This document shows positions 24,569 through 36,654 of a DNA stretch of 64,000 nucleotides, piece after piece. Numbering within the stretch: position 1 is the stretch's first letter; each line of letters begins with the position of its first letter. The stretch spans positions 30,804,128 to 30,868,127 of the forward strand of contig OZ037767.1 in assembly GCA_964035545.1 (NCBI GenBank), in the 5' to 3' direction. Position numbers and translations under genes: made by a program. The stretch comes from Bugula neritina. Taxonomy: Eukaryota > Bryozoa > Gymnolaemata > Cheilostomatida > Bugulidae. The notes beneath the pieces were generated by a model. The model was not told the origin of the DNA and did not search any database. It saw nothing but the letters and a program-made list of their open reading frames with translations.

Positions 24569-27500
24569 ATGGCTGAAGCAAAACCCAGGGAGATAGAATG
24601 TGGGTTTTGTTTGTTAAAGGAAGGTCTTGAGACCCCAAAGTCTCTACCCTGTGGTCACATACATTGTTTACTTTGTCTAACTAAAAATGTTGATGTGAAT
24701 GACCTGATCAGATGTCCTTGGTGCAGGTAAATTATATTACATACTATATGCTATTCTCAGACTACAAGTGTATCTATTTAACTTCATAGTGTGACTCTGA
24801 TGCATGTTGAGTGTACTTTCTATTATATTCGGCATTATATGTGTTACAGAGAAGTGTTTGATGTGAGTATAGAGACTCTGCCTTCTGCTGATGTAGAGGA
24901 CAACTCCACATCATGCTTTGTCTGTACTAAGAAGGGGATAAAGAATATCCCAGCTGTGATATACTGTACTGTGTGCAGTAAACTCTTCTGTGGGAAACAT
25001 AGAGAGGTACTTTAATGTTGATTATTCTTTCTGCGGAATTTAGCTGTGTAAAAATTAATAAAGAAAAAAACAACATAGTGATTTCTGACATGAAATATAT
25101 TTTATAGTCACATGATGATACCAATGATGATCACCAGCAGTTGATCATATCAGAATACAGAGTACAAGCTAAGAGACTGGAGAGAAAAGTTTGTTCTAAA
25201 CACACAGACTACCAAATATCTCTGGGATGTAAACTCTGTGCTCAACTGTTTTGTGTGCAGTGTTTATCTCGGACTGACTCTTGTGTTGGAGGTGAAATTT
25301 TTATATTGCTCCTATTACTATTTATTCACATTTAATGTACATGATAATTGTGAAAAAATATTTACTATATTCTATAATGACTACAACATTCTTGTCTGTT
25401 GGCTTGAATTAGTTACTCACACCTAGTAAATGGGATTTTATATATACAAATTATAGCAACCTGGTAGCAGTATTTGTGGTCGTCTAACTGAAAGTCGTCT
25501 AACTGAAAGTCTTACACCCAAATCATTGTGGATTCTGTTAATGTTTTATCCTGTAAAATTAACTGTAGTTTAGTAATACATTTCCAGGTTCAGCCCATCC
25601 CATGCTCAGTCTGGATGACCTCATCAAGGAACTGGTAAATGTAGAAGAACTGACTACTACAGAAGACAAAGTATCTTCTCTATTCAAACAACTTTCTAAA
25701 ACTATATCTGACTTTGATACTGAAACAGGAGAGTTACTAGACATTCTCCATACACAGCGTGATGAACAGGTGTGATTGATGTCACATTTTCTAGAATGTG
25801 TTTGTTTCCTGTCACACCATGTAAAGGTTTTAATGGTTTACTCGTATGTTTTAGTTGGCTGAGGTGAGACTTAAGTATGAGAAACTTGAAGAGGAGTTCT
25901 TAGCTAGTAGAAAGAAAACTAAAGATGCACTGGATGCATACATGGAGAGAGAAGTTGGAGCTGTTTTGTCTGAACTGAGTAAAAGTAGAATGAAGATAGA
26001 TGCTCAACTCAGACAAAACAATCAGGTGTGTAGAGTTGAGATACAAGTAACTTGTGTTGAATTATTGAGTCTGGTTTAAAATTATATGCTAATTGTATCG
26101 CATGATTTTCTGTTGTACATGAAAACAGTTTTGTTTTGGTGAATAAATGTAAATTGTTGAATCGATAGGATAGTGTGAAGAATCTGGGAAGTATTTTCAA
26201 GATTTTGAGAAACCCTTGAGTGAAGTAATGTTCCACTAGTGACTAAAGTACAAGTATATTTCATAGTTAGATGTTAAAGGGATATTTTCTGAACTCTTGT
26301 TTGTTTTTATATTCAAAAAAGTGGTTTTTAAATGTAGCTTAAAAAGATCTAAGTTAATATTTATTCTCTCTATTCAAAATGTTCTGGTTATTGGAGAAGT
26401 TGTATTAAAATTTTCAAATCAAATTTAGAAGCTGGTTTAGCTATGTGGCCTTTTTGATTTGCTAAAGCACTTTTTATTAACTATCAGTGGGTCAGTGATA
26501 ATCATCGAGTATTTATGAAATTTTTATATTGCACAAACAAGAAAGAATCAGCTTTAATTTCACATTATTTTTGCTAATCTTCCTTTAATTACAGTTGACC
26601 TCTATTCACAGGTGGATCTAGTTGAAGGATATGCAGAGATTAAGGATAGAATACAGAGACTTGTATCTGTTGAGATATCTGAACTAGAACTGTGTGATGT
26701 CATGACTCTAGAGGTCAAAGGTTAGTTGGTATAAGCTGACTATTGTATATTCATGTAATACTGTGTTACTGAATATGTTGTATTTATGTTTACTATCTAC
26801 ATCATAGTCATTCTATACTCTCTTATATTAATTACTAGATTTAATTGTATAGGAAAGATAGAACAATACAACTCATGTATAAAATACAATACCATGCATA
26901 CCAGTTTACAAACATTACTTCTACTTGTCATATGATACGGTGTAGAGATCTTTGTATATACTCACTATACTTTTATACTCTTCATTAATCCATGTTGAAC
27001 TAGCATTATATTTACTATTCTATAATATATTCACTACTTTTATATAATATATTCACTACTATTATATAATATATTTACTACTATTATATAATATATTCAC
27101 TACTATTATATAATATATTCACTACTATTATATAATATACTCACTACTATTATATAATATATTCACTACTATCATATAATATATTTACTATTCTATAATA
27201 TATTCACTACTTTTATATAATATATTCACTACTATTATATAATATATTTACTACTATTATATAATATACTCACTGCTATTATATAATATATTCACTACTA
27301 TTATATAATATATTCACTACTATTATATAATATATTCACTGATATTATATAATATATTCACTACTATTATATAATATACTCACTGCTATTATATAATGTA
27401 TTCACTACTATTATATAATATATTCACTACTATTATATAATATATTCACTACTATTATATATTATATTCACTGCTATTATATAATATATTCACTACTATT

Positions 27501-29281
27501 ATATAATATATTCACTACTATTATATAATATATTCACTACTATTCTATAATATATTCACTACTTTTATATAATATATTCACTGCTATTATATAATATATT
27601 CACTACTATTATATAATATATTCACTACTATTATATAATATATTCACTACTATTATATAATATATTCACTACTATTCTATAATATATTCACTGCTATTAT
27701 ATAATATATTCACTGCTATTATATAATATATTCACTGCTATTATTTAATAGACTTCCTACAAACTCACTTCATTTGTTGTATTCACTATTATATACCATT
27801 ATCTTCACTACTGTTACATTACATTATATTCTCTGTTGTTTTATGATATATTATTTCCATCACTAACATGTAGTACTATTTTTACTATTAATATATAATG
27901 TTATATTCACTGCTATTATATAATGTTATATTCCCTACAAATAGTATAGTATAATATATTTAAGTAGTATATTAAGTACTATTTTATAATATGTTTACTT
28001 TATGCTATTATTTACTTTACTACATTTATATATACTTTACAGGAGAGAAGAGAGACATAGAAGTAGATTTAGTTTCTGCAGCAGACGTTTCTATTAGTTT
28101 GGATCAAGGAGTGACAACTTCTACTCTTCCTAATTCCCTCGAACTCTTTCAGTCTGTTGATGTTTCTGATTATTGTTACTCAGTCTGTAGATATGAGGGT
28201 AACACTTATGTAGGACTGCCTGGTAGAGTAGACAGAGTAGATGAGAACTATAATGTTACTCAGTCATTTGTTACAGTCAGTGGTTCTGTGTTTGGTCTTA
28301 CAGCATATAAAGATCAGCTGTATAGTTTAGTGCGAGGTGGCCTTAATAATTGGAAAGTAAATGTGTATGACTTTAGTGGTCATCAGGTGACCAGCTGGTC
28401 TCACAGCGACAATGTTGGGTATAGCAATACTTTTGTTATAGTGGATGATCAGGTTGTAGTCCCTGATAGACAAAGTAAAAGACTCACAATCTACTCTCTT
28501 ACTGGGGAGGTAATTAAACAAGTGCCCTGCTCTCTACTTAGTAGCAGTTATACGGCTATATGTGCAGCAGACAGACATTGTGTAGTAGTTTCTAATTACA
28601 TTTCCTCTCAAGTATTTAAGTTGGACCTGACAACAGAGAAAGTCATCTGGACATGTAAGGATGTGACTGACCCACAAGGTATGACCAGCTATAGAAGTAA
28701 ATATATCCTTGTGACTAACCAAAGCAGTAAAACCACTATCTGGATACTGGATGTGAAGACAGGTTAGTTGGTGTTTATTCTACCATATGGGAAGCTCTTG
28801 TACACAAACACACATTATAGTTGGTTGGCATGTATGCTCTCAGTCTAACCTTTAGATGAAAGCTATTACATGCTATATCATCATATATTATTATTAACAA
28901 TGTATATGGTAGCTATAAAGTATAGAAAACCTTTGCCATATATAATGCAGTATAATATTATAGTCATTACATATAATATTATCATATATAATATAGTTTC
29001 TTATTAACAGAGTATACTGTAGCTAGAGAGTATAAAAATCCTTTGTCTTATATAATGTAGTATGACCCTGTAGTGGGGTCTTTGTTGACATAACAATAGA
29101 GAAAGTAATATGTTAAATAAAGAATATTACATCATTTCCTGTTACAGGCACACAGCTGGCTAAGATAGAAGATCCAACTGTTAGAGAGAATAGTAATGTA
29201 TTTGATCTCCATGTGTATAGAGACACTCTGATTGTACCCAGATGTGATGAGAAGAAAGTTCTGTTCTACCAGCTCAAATGA
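24569..29281 (+). CDS. Gene D: complete TRIM-NHL-like protein, 604 aa
   Basis: Exons: 24569-24726, 24850-25006, 25108-25291, 25588-25769, 25855-26025, 26612-26720, 28043-28762, 29148-29281 (stop TGA). All zinc ligands of the RING and B-boxes are kept. It differs from B in exon 1 by MAEAKP, LETPKS and LTKNVD, and exon 3 begins SHDDTNDDHQQLI. The exon 4 junction reads GSAHPML, so the histidine after the split glycine, the likely last B-box2 ligand, is conserved. Propeller loops are distinctive: DYCYS, GLPGRVDR, RGGLNNWKVN, SDNVGYSNTF, SSSYTAI, TDPQGM. Intron 6 is 1.3 kb because of the longest minisatellite in the window. No lesion seen; expected to be a functional E3 ligase with an unknown ligand. 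Confidence 0.87.
27008..27750. repeat. 22-bp minisatellite in intron 6 of gene D (largest in the window)
   Basis: About 34 units of TATTCACTACTATTATATAA(TA), with higher-order structure: variants such as TTCTATAATATATTCACTAC and TTCACTACTTTTATATAA recur at intervals. It ends about 290 bases before exon 7. Confidence 0.93.
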
Positions 29282-32200
29282 ACAGGTATTATTGTAATAT
29301 TGTGTTTTATAGTCAAAGGGGATCTCTTATATTTTTTAATATAATATATTGATAAATATATTTCATGCTGAGGCTTTAAACCTGTAAATTACTGAATTTA
29401 CTCCTTGTTTTCATTTGCTCATATAATATCCTCTAATCTTTTCGCTGCTGTCTTTATCTGAACAAATGAAGTTTTATAATCTTTGGCAATATTATTCCAT
29501 ATGATAGTGTGATGTACTTCCTGTTATGTTGATACTCACATCTGATTGGTGTATGTTTTAGGTCATGTGGAGATAACCCTTACACTGTGTCAAAATGCTT
29601 GCTAGTTCTTGAGTACACTTGAGAATATCTTAGTAGTTGTCTTCTTACTCTTACAATGTCCCAGTCAGTGCCAACTGTTTATATTGAGTATTGTTTAGTA
29701 AGTTGTAGCAATTTCCTAATATTTGTCTTTTACTTATCTCTTGGTTCTTTGATATTGAAAACAATCTTTCACGAAAAAGATATTATTTACTGATGGTGAA
29801 ATGATAATTGCATTTTGTTCTAGTAAATACGTGTAGGTTTGCATGCAGTGGCTGGTTTTATTATACAATTTGTATTTTGCTGAACAAAATCTTTTAATAT
29901 TATTCTTTCTTTTCCATATTTCACTTTGTTGTTTTTTACTTTAAAGATTCTTTTGAGTTTTGACAATTATTGTGGTGATTATGGTTGCTTGTAACGAATT
30001 TTAGTTGCAACATTTAATGTTTTATGGAAAGCTTATGATTGAGATTTCTTCAAATGCAATATATATGATTATAATTATTATGTTCCTGTTTCCCTCCTTT
30101 TTGACGTGCACTAGTTACACCCTAAATCCAAATGTAGGCAAAATTATTGAATTGATTATATGTTGAACAATATTATGATTCTTGAGTAGTTTGAAAATTG
30201 TTGTTTTCAATTCAGTTTTATTAGTAAGATTTCGAAGCACAAATCACTTGAATGCTGCAACTAATGAGAACTCATGAATTCACTGACAATTCTCATGTAA
30301 CTCACATATCCATATTCATATATAATCCACATTGTAGCAGACATATGCAATGTACAGCAGGTGTGCGCAATTTATCAGAAGTTCACTCTAGTAGATGTAC
30401 ATACTGTAGCAAACGTACAGTTTATATCTTACAAATTTTGTGGTTGTGAAAAACTTTAACCACAAGTTTTCCTTTCAACTGTTACAACATCTTACATATT
30501 TTTTAATATACAAATACAGTTTATAAAGAAGACAAGTCTAAAAGGGTGATAGCTAGACTATCAATTAGTTAGTTGAAATTGGTGATTAGCATCAGTTGTG
30601 AACATGAATTAGTTAATGTGAACTTGTTTTGTGTACTACTGCTGTAGCAAGTAAATGCTATTGACTTTTACTCAACAGACTCTTTTGATCGATACTTTAT
30701 ATGCAGAATGTACTTATATTCTGCAAATATATAATTTATATTATAGTATATACGCACACGCATCAAACTTATAACCATTTAGAGTTTAGAAAATTAGATA
30801 TTATTGCAGTGTGTAGGACAAAAAAACCCAGAGAGTTGTCATTCTCTAGTGACCATAAATCAATTTTCGCGACTTCAAGATGCGAAAACGGCATTGATAT
30901 TTCCGGTGGGAAATCCCCAAATAAAATTCTCAGTTAGAGTTTGGTGGAAAACTGGGTAAGTTGAATATTGGCAAATACTAAAAGTTGTTATATCAATCTC
31001 GTAATATTTTTGTACCCGAATTAAAAGTTTTTTTGTGAATAAATTTATATCAATAGATGTGAACTCGACATTGGCCTTGGGACTGAGGTTCGCTGCACAA
31101 TTTCAACAACAACTTCAAGTTGAAGTTGTACTACAGTTATAGGTCTAAGACCAAAGTTCAGTTTCATTTTGATTGTAAAATGATCAGTATTAATATTAAA
31201 TATAATATGATTATTGCTAATTCGTTGTCTTAATACAAACCTCGTTTGTGTTTTACTGAGAAAGTGATTGTCTTCAGGCTGTTATAACTATTTTAAGTAA
31301 TTTTTGTTATACCTAAAATAATTATCTACTCGCTTGGCTCTGCCTTTATGATAATAAATGTAAAGCATCAATAGATTACCTTATTTTTGTGTAAGTTTCT
31401 GCAGGAGCAGGTATTTTGGGGTTGTGTAGTTTGGAAGTCTGCGTCTCACTTTTCAGCTGCTCTCTTCTACGGCTATCTCTGTGATTATTCATTTATTGCT
31501 AATTCGTTTTCTTAATACTAACATCGTTTGATTTTTACTTTGATAGTGATTGTCTACAGGCCTTGGATTCCTATACTATAGTTATACTTATATCTTTCAA
31601 CAATTCAGTAAATTGACCTAATTTTAAAATTGATAGATGTTGATTTTCAAATATACAGGCAATTTTAATTCCACAAGCATTAGCTTAAGAATCAGTATGA
31701 AAGCTAGTTTTGTTCTGAGTTTAATATTGACAATTGTAATGGATAGTATTTGCGCTTCCAAGTTTTTACAGTTTCTTTGCATGAAAAGTACCTAATTATG
31801 TGAAATGAAGTGCTCTTCAGTTAATAAAGTTTTCAGCCAGCATGTTGGCGATGAATTTTGCCTGCTGCATTGTGCAATTCTTTTTTTAGTCCGATGAATG
31901 AGATATGTATGAATTTTACTTAAACAAAGTATAACTTCTTACTTTCTAACTGATGGTTAAGCATCACAAGCCTAATCCATCTTTGCACATCAAATATTTA
32001 CATAAACATGTAATAAGTAGACAATTCTATTTCCCTGAAATGAATTGGAACAGCAGATAGTGTCTCATACTTTAGTGTCTTAAAAAGTATGGTTTTTGTG
32101 CCATTCAGCTAGAGTTTGAAGCACAAAATTCGTTCCTGTCATGTGATACTATCTACTCTACTCCTTTTGGAAATAATTTGGCAAGTTTTATATTAGGTTG

Positions 32201-32451
32201 ATTTTATACCCCTTAATCCACAGCTACTCAACATAGAAATAATCTCAATATATCTTATAATTAGTTCTTTTAGTCTTTTGTTTTCTAAATACTCACTTCA
32301 CATGAACTAACCAGATATTTTCGTGATAACTAAGTGAACTAGTTAGTCTGATATATACACATAGTCTTGTAAACACTCTTCAGTTTCTGTTCTGTAAAGA
32401 TTAACTAATGCATATTTATTTTAGGTATTTTGACACAGTTATTGAAACAAG
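29282..32451. other. D-E intergenic spacer, type 3
   Basis: No convincing gene. Type 3 is marked by an extra block at about 31277-31500 (GCTGTTATAACTATTTTAAG onward) followed by a second copy of ATTGCTAATTCGTT..CTTAATAC. The same arrangement occurs in the F-G spacer. The small cysteine frame is interrupted by TAA. A 65-codon frame at 30252-30449 has no recognised domain. Confidence 0.7.
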
Positions 32452-34901
32452 ATGGCTGAAGCAGAACCCAGAGAGATAGAGTGTGGGTTTTGTTTGTTAA
32501 AGGAAGGTCTTGAGAACCCAAAGTCTCTACCCTGTGGTCACATACATTGTTTACTTTGTCTAACTAGAAATGTTGATGTGAATGACCTGATCAGATGTCC
32601 CTGGTGCAGGTAAATTATATTACAAACTATGCTATTCTCAGACTACAAGTGTATCTATTTAACTTCATAGTGTGACTCTGATGCATGTTGAGTGTACTTT
32701 CTATTATATTCTGCATTATATGTGTTACAGAGAAGTGTTTGATGTGAGTATAGAGACTCTGCCTTCTGCTGATGTAGAGGACAACTCCACATCATGCTTT
32801 GTCTGTACTAAGAAGGGGATGAAGAATATCCCAGCTGTGATATACTGTACTGTGTGCAGTAAACTCTTTTGTGAGAAACATCGAGAGGTACTTTAATGTT
32901 GATTATTCTTTCTGCGGAATTTAGATGTGTAAAAATTAATAAAGAAAAAAACAACATAGTGATTTCTGACATGAAATATATTTCATAGTCACATGATGAT
33001 ACCAATGATGACCACCAGCAGTTGACCATATCAGAATACAGAGTACAAGCTAAGAGACTGGAAAAAAGAGTTTGTTCTAAACATACAGACTACCAAATAT
33101 CTCAGGGATGTAAACTCTGTGCTCAACTGTTTTGTGTGCAGTGTTTATCTCAGGCCGACTCTTGTGCTGGAGGTGAAATTTTTATCTTGCTCCTAATATA
33201 ATTTATTCACATTTAGTGTGCATGATAATTGGGAAAAAATATTTACTATACTCTATAATGACTACAACATTCTTGTCTGTTGGCTTGAATTAGTTACTAG
33301 CTTGTACTCACACCTAGTAAATGGGATTTATATATACAAATTATAGTAAATTGATAACAATATTTGTGGTCGTCTAACTGAAATGACACCCAAATCATTG
33401 TGGATTCTGTTTATGCTTTATTCTGTAAAATTAACTGTAGTTTAGTAATACATTTCCAGGTTCACTGCATGACATGGCTGGGTTAGATGACCTCATCAAG
33501 AAACTGGGGAATGTAGAAGAACTGATTACTACAGAAGACAAAGTATCTTCTCTCTTCAAACAACTTTCTAAAACTATATCTGACTTTGATACTGAAACAG
33601 GAGAGTTACTAGACATTCTCCATACACAGCGTGATGAACAGGTGTGATTGATATCACATTTTCTAGAATGTGTTTGTTTCCTGTCACACCTTGTAAAGGT
33701 TTTAATGGTTTACTCGTATGTTTTAGTTGGCTGAGGTGGGACTAAAGTATGAGAAACTTGAAGAGGAGTTCTTAGCTAGTAGAAAGAAAACTAAAGATGC
33801 ACTGGATGCATACATGGAGAGAGAAGTTGGAACTGTTTTGTCTGAACTGAGTAAAAGTAGAATGAAGATAGAAGCTCAACTCAGACAAAACAATCAGGTG
33901 TGTAGAGTTGAGATACAAATAACTTGTGCTGAATAATTGAGTCTGAAGAACACATTATTGTGTAAGTTGTGCAACATTACTTAAGTTGTTAGAATTTTAT
34001 TTTATATCTTTCAAAAGTCTCTAGGTTTGCTTCCAAAATATTGTTTGAACTGGTCTTAAACATACAGGATAATTGCATCGCATGATTATCTGCTGTACTT
34101 GAAAATAATTTTGCCTTTGTGAATAAATGTAAATTGTTGAATTGATAGGATAGTTTTTTAAAGAGGGAAATATTTTCAAGATTTTGAGAAACCCCTGAGT
34201 GAACTCATGGTCCACTAGTGACTAAAGTACAAGTATATTTCATAGTCAGATGTTAAAGGGATAATTTCTGAACTCTTGTTTGTTTTTATATTCAAAAACT
34301 TTCAAATCAAATTTAGACGCGGGTTTAGCTGTATGGCCTTTTAGGTTTGTAAAAACACATATTGCATGTTTTTATTAAATAGCAGTGAGTGAGTGACATT
34401 TATTGAGTGGTATTAATCAAGTAAGAAATAGCATGAATTTCATATTATTGTTACTATTGGTATGTTAATCTTCCTTTAATTATAGTTGATCTCTATTCAC
34501 AGGTGGATCTAGTTGAAGGATATGCAGAGATTAAGGATAGAATACAGAGACTTGTATCTGTTGAGATACCTGAACTAGAACTGTATGATGTCATGACTCT
34601 AGAGGTCAAAGGTTAGTTGGTATAAGCTGACTATTATATATTCATGTAGTACTGTGTTACTGAATATGTTGTATTTATGTTTACTATCTACATCATAGTC
34701 AATCTATACTCTATTATATTAATTACTAGATTTAGTTGTATAAGAAAGATAGAACATTACAACTCATGTATAGAATACAATAACCATACATACCAGTTTA
34801 CAAACATTACTTCTATTTGTCATATAATACAGTGTAGAGATCATTGTATAAACTCACTTTACTTTTATACTCTTTTAAACCCCATGTTGATCTATCATTA
34901 T

Positions 34902-35278
34902 ACTTGCTACCATTATATAATATATTTACTACTATTATATATTATATTCACTGCTATTATACAATATATTTACTGCTATTATATAATATATTCACTACTA
35001 TTATATAATATATTTACTACTATGATATAATATATTCACTACTATGATATAATATATTCACTACTATTATATAATATATTCACTACTATTATATAATATA
35101 TTCACTACTATTATATAATGTATTCACTACTATTATATAATATATTCACTACTATTATATAATATATTTACCATTATCATATAATATATTCACTACTATT
35201 ATATAATATATTCACTACTATTATATAATATATTTACTACTATTATATAATATATTCACTACTATTATATAATATAGT
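34902..35278. repeat. 22-bp minisatellite in intron 6 of gene E
   Basis: About 17 units of the TATTCACTACTATTATATAA(TA) repeat, with CTACTATGATATAA variants near 35021-35060. Confidence 0.9.
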
Positions 35279-35356
35279 CCCACTAATATACAAATGTTCA
35301 ACTATAAACAGATATTGTTTCTACCATTTAATAATTTGATTTTACATAACATAATA

Positions 35357-35362
<6 letters not shown>

Positions 35363-35406
<44 letters not shown>
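35363..35406. repeat. (TA)n tract next to the exon 7 acceptor of gene E
   Basis: A pure TA run ends only 9 bases before the exon 7 acceptor; other copies have TTTATATATACTTTACAG there. The acceptor CTTTACAG itself is kept. Confidence 0.85.
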
Positions 35407-35408
<2 letters not shown>

Positions 35409-36654
35409 TTTACAGGAGAGAAGAGAGACATAGAAGTAGATTTAGTTTTTACAGCAGACGTATCTATTAGTTTGGATCAAGGAGTGACAACTTCTACTCT
35501 TCCTAATTCTCTCAAACTCTTGCAGTCTGTTGATGTTTCTAGAGGTTGTTACTCAGTTTGTAGCTATGAGGGTAACACTTATGTAGGACTGTATGGTGAT
35601 GGAGTAGATAGAGTAGATGAGAACTATAATGTTACTCAGTCATTTGTTACTGTCAGTGGTTCCGTGTGTGGTCTTACAGCATATAAAGATCAGCTGTACA
35701 CTTTAGTGCGAGGTGGCAGTAATAATTGGAAGGTAAAAGTGTATGACTTTAGTGGGAATCAGGTGACCAGCTGGACCCATAGTGATAATACTTGGTCTAC
35801 CAATACACTTGCTATAGTTAATGATCACGTTGTAGTCCCTGATAGACTAAATAGAAGACTCACAATCTACTCTCTTACTGGAGAGGTAATTAAACACATA
35901 CCCTGCCCTGTGCTTAGTAACCATCGTGTAGCTATATGTGCAGCAGACAGACATTGTGTAGTAGTTTCTGATTACAATTCTTCTCGAGTATTTAAGTTGG
36001 ACCTGACAACCGAGAAAGTCATCTGGACATGCAAGGATGTGACTAACCCACAAGGTGACCTGCTATAGAAGTAAATATATTCTTGTGACTAACTACAGCA
36101 GTAAAACCACTATCTGGATACTGGATGTGGAGACAGGTTAGTTGGTGTTTATTCTACCATATGGGAAGCTCTTGTACACAAACACACATTATAGTTGGTT
36201 GGCATGTATGCTCTCAGTCTAACCTTTAGATGGAAGCTATTACACGCTATATCATCATATATTATTACTAACAAGGTATGTGGTAGCTGCAAAGTATAGA
36301 AAACCTTTGCTATATAAAATGCAGTATAGATTTGTAGTCATTACATATTATATTATCATATGCAATATAGTTTTTTATTAACAGAGTATACAGTAGCTAG
36401 AGAGTATAAAAATCTTTTGTCTTATATAATGTAGTATGACCCTGTAGTGGGGTCTTTGTTGACATAACAATAGAGAAAGTAATATGTTAAATAAAGAATA
36501 TTACATTATATCCTGTTACAGGCACACAGCTGGCTAAGATAGAAGATCCAACTGTTAGAGAGAATAGTAGTGTATTTGATTTTCATGTGTATAGAGACAC
36601 TCTGATTGTACCCAGACGTGATGACAAGAAAGTTCTGTTTACCAGCTGAAATGA

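Larger units (their letters stand above)
32452..36654 (+). pseudogene. Gene E: TRIM-NHL-like copy with two frameshifts in the propeller
   Basis: Exons: 32452-32609, 32731-32887, 32989-33172, 33460-33641, 33727-33897, 34503-34611, 35416-36136, 36522-36654. Exons 1-6 are intact with all zinc ligands. Exon 7 lacks two bases of the GGTGTGACC found in other copies (GGTGACC near 36054-36060), so the frame ends PQGDLL at TAG 36066-36068. The product would have 537 residues and lack blades 5 and 6. Exon 8 independently lacks one base (CTGTTTACC for CTGTTCTACC near 36635-36643). Two separate small deletions in the same domain suggest real decay rather than one sequencing error. Its loops (RGCYS, GLYGDGVDR, SDNTWSTNTLA, RLNRR, PVLSNHRV) are among the most divergent. 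Confidence 0.82.

Noticed and set aside
34677-35030. 117-codon frame in intron 6 of gene E
   Set aside because: It is intron sequence plus minisatellite translation, flanked by good splice sites of exons 6 and 7.
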